Shown here: piece after piece, positions 5,801 through 7,593 of the stretch
How the letters are laid out: every line of letters starts with the position of its first letter
How positions within the stretch are numbered: the stretch's first letter is position 1
Source of the DNA: Crocinitomicaceae bacterium
GTDB lineage: Bacteria > Bacteroidota > Bacteroidia > Flavobacteriales_D > Crocinitomicaceae
Assembly: GCA_015662935.1 (NCBI GenBank)
Contig: DQTF01000125.1
Coordinates: 1-7,593 of the forward strand
Direction of reading: 5' to 3'
Length of the DNA: 7,593 bases
Notes under the pieces: generated by a model
Seen by the model: only the letters and a program-made list of their open reading frames with translations
What the model was told of the DNA's origin: nothing
Database searches by the model: none
Made by a program: the position numbers and the translations under genes

Positions 5801-7593
5801 CAGAATCTTTAGCATCATACTTCTTCAATGAAGTGCCTGATGAAACTGCTAACAGGTTTGGAGAAGGTGGTAATTTCATAAAGATTAGAGACAAAATGAG
5901 ATGGTTCTTAGCAATGAGAGGTTTCAACGATGAAGTAATTTTATGGCTAACAGCATTCGATAACGAAATGCCATCAGTTAAAATAACTGATAGATTTGGA
6001 AACACAAGGTCATTACCTACATCATTACTGTTTGAACTTCCTACACCATCCGAAATCTGTAGAATGATGATTAGAGATGTTTTCACAGTACCTAACGATG
6101 AAAAGACAACTCTAACCAACTTCATTAAGTTCTTAGCAATGAAAGGTTATAATCCAGATACTGCTAAGCTCTACTACTTACTGCACTACAAGTATCCATC
6201 GATGGATAAGCTATACGAGTTCTCATGCAGATTAGTGGCTAGGCAGACGTGGATTGCAACAGCACCTAAGAAAGAGTTAGGAGATATTGGTGCTGAAGGT
6301 AAATCACCAGTAGGACTGCAGGAGACATATGGTCTGAATGTAGAACTGCTTAAGAGAGCTGATCCCAAAATTACGGTTGATGTTACAAGTAAGCTAAATG
6401 CTATTATCGAAAATGTTCTAAAACACTATGCTAAGTGGCATGACTATGCTCCATTCTCATGGATACAAGGTTGGACAGCCGATAACCTAATCTACTTAGA
6501 CTTAATGGCAGATATACCGCAAAGAATTGACGCTAGATGGATGTACAAGTGGACGGTGCCAATTCCAGAAGAAATCAAGAAATTGACAGGTCAAGATTAC
6601 TTCGATGAAAGGGCTCTATTCCTGATTGTTGTGTCAAGAGGTATGCATCCAAAATGGATTGAACCAGTTACGATTGCAGAGTGCATGAACGCTTTAGCTG
6701 AAGAGAGGACGTTAGCAAGGACTGGTGCTATCAATTTATTCAAAGAAGGTTTCATGACCTATGATGCTTTCAAGAATACACTTTCACACCTGTGTGATAT
6801 TACGATATTCGGTAAAAAGATACCCGTTAGGTTCTTACCATCTGAAACAGAACTATTAGGTGTTAGAGCTAAGTTTGATAGGGCTTTAGACATTTTGAGA
6901 GACTTTACGAAAGATATTCTAAGATCAACGTATGAGTTCATAATCAGTTATGATGACGCCATCAATAAGCTTAAGAATTTAGTTTCAGAAGTGGCTAAGA
7001 AATTAGGACTAAAGAATGTAGGCTTAGACAAAGAATACTTTGAGCTCTACAGACCAGTAGCAGAAACTGAAATTGAAATTAGACAAATTGAAAGAATAAG
7101 ATATTGGTACAGATACATGCTTTACAGGATCCTCTACAGGTTTAATGAAGGTTACATTAGTGAAAAAGAATTCAATGAAACCATTAATTCTATTGTTGAA
7201 AATGCAAAGCTAACAGAGAAGGAGAGAAAAGTATTCGAGGAGATAGCCAAATTAATGTATGATGGGTTTAAGAAGAAGACTTTAGCAGACGCTGTATTGA
7301 ACAAACTAAAGAGAGGCGTGATAACACCAGATGAGGCTAAAGAAGAGCTAATGAATTTAGGCTTACCAGAAGACATTGCCGAGGCTCTAATCGAAAAATA
7401 CAGCAAAATCTACACATTATCGATTTCAACATTGCTAAGCTATGCTGAATATGTAGATATACCTGAAGACTTTGTTAGAAGGAAACTTGAACTAATGGGT
7501 ATGCCTGAAGACGAGATAGACATAGTGCTACAAGTCTTCAAGATAAGACCGTTAAGAGATGAAAGGGCTAAGGTTATCAGATCAACGATTGAC
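2863..7593 (+). CDS. Giant rod-like protein (at least 1577 residues, 3' end outside window), probable virion/tail tape-measure-like protein
   Basis: From ATG 2863 (strong Shine-Dalgarno) the frame has no stop to the window end. Residues 1-38 are a charged coiled-coil start (LQKEIKEIKESLENVK); 40-75 look beta-like with FYIKYGGLTDPIG. Residues ~90-346 are Ile/Gly/Ser-rich with hydrophobics every 3-4 residues, as in a continuous amphipathic rod. Residues ~347-700 are helical segments broken by LP turns, including three IWDHLP units. Residues ~703-765 are hydrophobic and Gly-rich (SGIWNFVCGVGNFVLNAINN), and ~830-847 form another hydrophobic helix. Residues ~860-1577 are a mixed, mostly helical region with duplicated FLAM[RK]G[FY]N motifs (1015, 1090) and G-[VILF]-x-x-x-[DE] hairpins (1292, 1426, 1482, 1497, 1543). 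No enzyme motif is visible. Size and layout recall phage tape measures and the ~1,900-residue virion protein I remember from the two-tailed Acidianus virus; homology is untested. It is the last gene of a tight operon. Virion assembly or genome delivery is inferred. Confidence 0.95.
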   Translation, partial: MKQNYSDSSLQKEIKEIKESLENVKMQFDVREELAKSMLNIPIYAFEVKVTLKEFSFSKIDPFYIKYGGLTDPIGQVASAIMNFVDRVVSGVKIALESIITGVKNALSRAISGVKGIVDRIWSKIQDVASKVGEIISKIGAGFQSVISRISGAISRGISNVIRGISNVASTLSRAISSGIRGLANTFRSLSRSIMNTISNLSRTFQNAIRGVVQTISGLITGIKTAISNIARSIQNTIRGLAQSIRGIMTQIQQFGRSIIQGVQNAISGLVEKISGIIGQIQSTIGGMVQSIQTAISGVIKGIQEFTGNISKTIGGFIEKVRGFFDNISKTLSSSISGFVNQIKSFFVNMPKYFDPILKPIRNVIEKIKELPERIHKFFTEDIPRLFSEKIIPWVDRNVIKPIRERIIDPIVNNVSKLIEKVKDIPEKMKEISSAFQGFVNPLVSIGNFFTSIKKGFENFLSAIPQAFSDLVKFIKGLPEKLKDLPEKIKKFIFLPLEDKLKIISEKIKELAKLIWDHLPEPIKNAITSINTTLENLAKWIWDHLPEPIKNAFDTISNILSDLKDKIKDFITNLPKSIDDLVKNIVKTLSEIGKWIWDHLPKALKDAYEKIADFFASAKDHIINFFKDLPKNISEFVNKVRDFITNLPKTFNERIVKPVKEFIDEKIVKPLSDFFKPIKDVLKDPVKAIANFTKSVIETLKEVLSGIWNFVCGVGNFVLNAINNFIGSIIEIIKGGIAWLTKQVTGFFEGIFKGIKSLLGGDIPDKSLYEESYKKYLEGTGISIDIFTRYIVESISYFIKIGGEGVRSYVSDMILKVRERKTKGEFIEAFNLIGLVGTLMFGAQAIPRFVSMGLHAIASFLDKYRLNVKINLPIGGEFAPRFDLAKTIRHIASEIKEHGDKICRDIVYGFAIWITEPVRYLSNLLFRNFLVLEIPTLETLRDLTRRHMGLIGGVEQWDKVRELFRRYTLVKEILKEYGYPESLASYFFNEVPDETANRFGEGGNFIKIRDKMRWFLAMRGFNDEVILWLTAFDNEMPSVKITDRFGNTRSLPTSLLFELPTPSEICRMMIRDVFTVPNDEKTTLTNFIKFLAMKGYNPDTAKLYYLLHYKYPSMDKLYEFSCRLVARQTWIATAPKKELGDIGAEGKSPVGLQETYGLNVELLKRADPKITVDVTSKLNAIIENVLKHYAKWHDYAPFSWIQGWTADNLIYLDLMADIPQRIDARWMYKWTVPIPEEIKKLTGQDYFDERALFLIVVSRGMHPKWIEPVTIAECMNALAEERTLARTGAINLFKEGFMTYDAFKNTLSHLCDITIFGKKIPVRFLPSETELLGVRAKFDRALDILRDFTKDILRSTYEFIISYDDAINKLKNLVSEVAKKLGLKNVGLDKEYFELYRPVAETEIEIRQIERIRYWYRYMLYRILYRFNEGYISEKEFNETINSIVENAKLTEKERKVFEEIAKLMYDGFKKKTLADAVLNKLKRGVITPDEAKEELMNLGLPEDIAEALIEKYSKIYTLSISTLLSYAEYVDIPEDFVRRKLELMGMPEDEIDIVLQVFKIRPLRDERAKVIRSTID
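3130..3900 (+). repeat. Ile/Gly/Ser-rich amphipathic rod region of the giant protein (residues ~90-346)
   Basis: Short units such as AISGVKGI, ISRGISNVIRGI, SGIRGLANTF, TISGLITGIKTAI and AISGVIKGIQEF recur. Hydrophobic residues are spaced 4-4-3 and 4-3, a mix of hendecad and heptad. If it formed one helix it would be roughly 39 nm long (257 residues at 1.5 angstrom). At DNA level the units share words such as ATAAGTAGG (twice in 3301-3330), but they are not exact tandem repeats. Confidence 0.6.
4405..4440 (+). repeat. IWDHLP unit, copy 1 (residues 515-526)
   Basis: Encodes IWDHLPEPIKNA. It is identical at protein level to copy 2, 26 residues later, while the DNA differs at several synonymous positions. 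Confidence 0.8.
4483..4518 (+). repeat. IWDHLP unit, copy 2 (residues 541-552)
   Basis: Encodes IWDHLPEPIKNA. Preceded by LAKW, like copies 1 (LAKL) and 3 (IGKW), so the repeat is longer than the 12-residue core. Confidence 0.8.
4648..4683 (+). repeat. IWDHLP unit, copy 3 (residues 596-607)
   Basis: Encodes IWDHLPKALKDA. It lies 55 residues after copy 2, with a related FITNLPKSIDDL unit between them, so copies appear to alternate with a diverged form. Confidence 0.75.
5905..5976 (+). repeat. FLAM motif, copy 1 (residues 1015-1038)
   Basis: Begins FLAMRGFN and ends MPS. It aligns over 24 residues, without gaps, with 1090-1113, sharing F, L, A, M, G, N, P and S and several conservative changes. 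It suggests an internally duplicated helical domain of about 75 residues. Confidence 0.55.
6130..6201 (+). repeat. FLAM motif, copy 2 (residues 1090-1113)
   Basis: Begins FLAMKGYN and ends YPS, exactly 75 residues after copy 1. A weaker relative (FLIVVSRGMHPKW, from residue 1253) may be a third copy. Confidence 0.55.

Noticed and set aside
3885..7406. Several minus-strand open frames of 60-134 codons, for example at 4722-5126, 5391-5705, 5796-6125 and 7152-7406
   Set aside because: All lie opposite the uninterrupted giant plus-strand frame, have no ribosome binding site or promoter I can see, and read as low-complexity Ser/Leu/Ile sequence expected from antisense of this codon use.

Overview
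The window is AT-rich archaeal DNA that looks like part of a virus (or provirus) of the Sulfolobales. Three observations support the host call. Ribosome binding sites match the crenarchaeal anti-Shine-Dalgarno (AGGTGAT at 165-171, GAGGTGA at 2850-2856). Two genes have a TATA box about 25-28 nt before the start codon and no ribosome binding site, the leaderless arrangement typical of this order. A T-run fits the Sulfolobus terminator consensus TTTTTYT. The viral call is inference: the genes are mostly unrecognisable, one is a giant open frame with rod-like repeats, and a small ribbon-helix-helix regulator sits between them. Large tailed spindle viruses (ATV, STSV, SMV and ATSV type) are the best guess from memory; no database search was possible.

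Layout. (1) 1-161: the 3' end of a plus-strand gene. (2) 177-1532: a 451-residue protein with a duplicated RYGE/YD motif, probably in the same operon as (1). (3) 1529-1759, minus strand: a 76-residue ribbon-helix-helix DNA-binding protein with a coiled-coil tail. It converges on gene (2), overlapping it by 4 nt inside a small hairpin. (4) 1760-1868: a divergent promoter region with one TATA box for each direction and a near-identical 11-bp element in each half. (5) 1869-2171: a 100-residue Q/T-rich protein with a small cysteine cluster. (6) 2224-2475 and 2481-2882: two small uncharacterised proteins. (7) 2863-7593: one giant plus-strand reading frame of at least 1577 codons, running off the right edge.

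Genes (6) and (7) are tightly packed (5-nt gap, then a 20-nt overlap with a strong Shine-Dalgarno) and are almost certainly co-transcribed, possibly from the promoter of gene (5). The giant protein has a short coiled-coil head, about 260 residues of Ile/Gly/Ser-rich amphipathic helix, about 350 residues of helical repeats punctuated by Leu-Pro, a hydrophobic segment, and a large helical C-terminal region with internal duplications. That layout suggests a virion or tail-organising (tape-measure-like) protein. The RHH protein is the obvious candidate to regulate itself and the rightward operon. No RNA genes, insertion sequences or CRISPR arrays were seen. Every stretch longer than about 300 bases is occupied by a gene.
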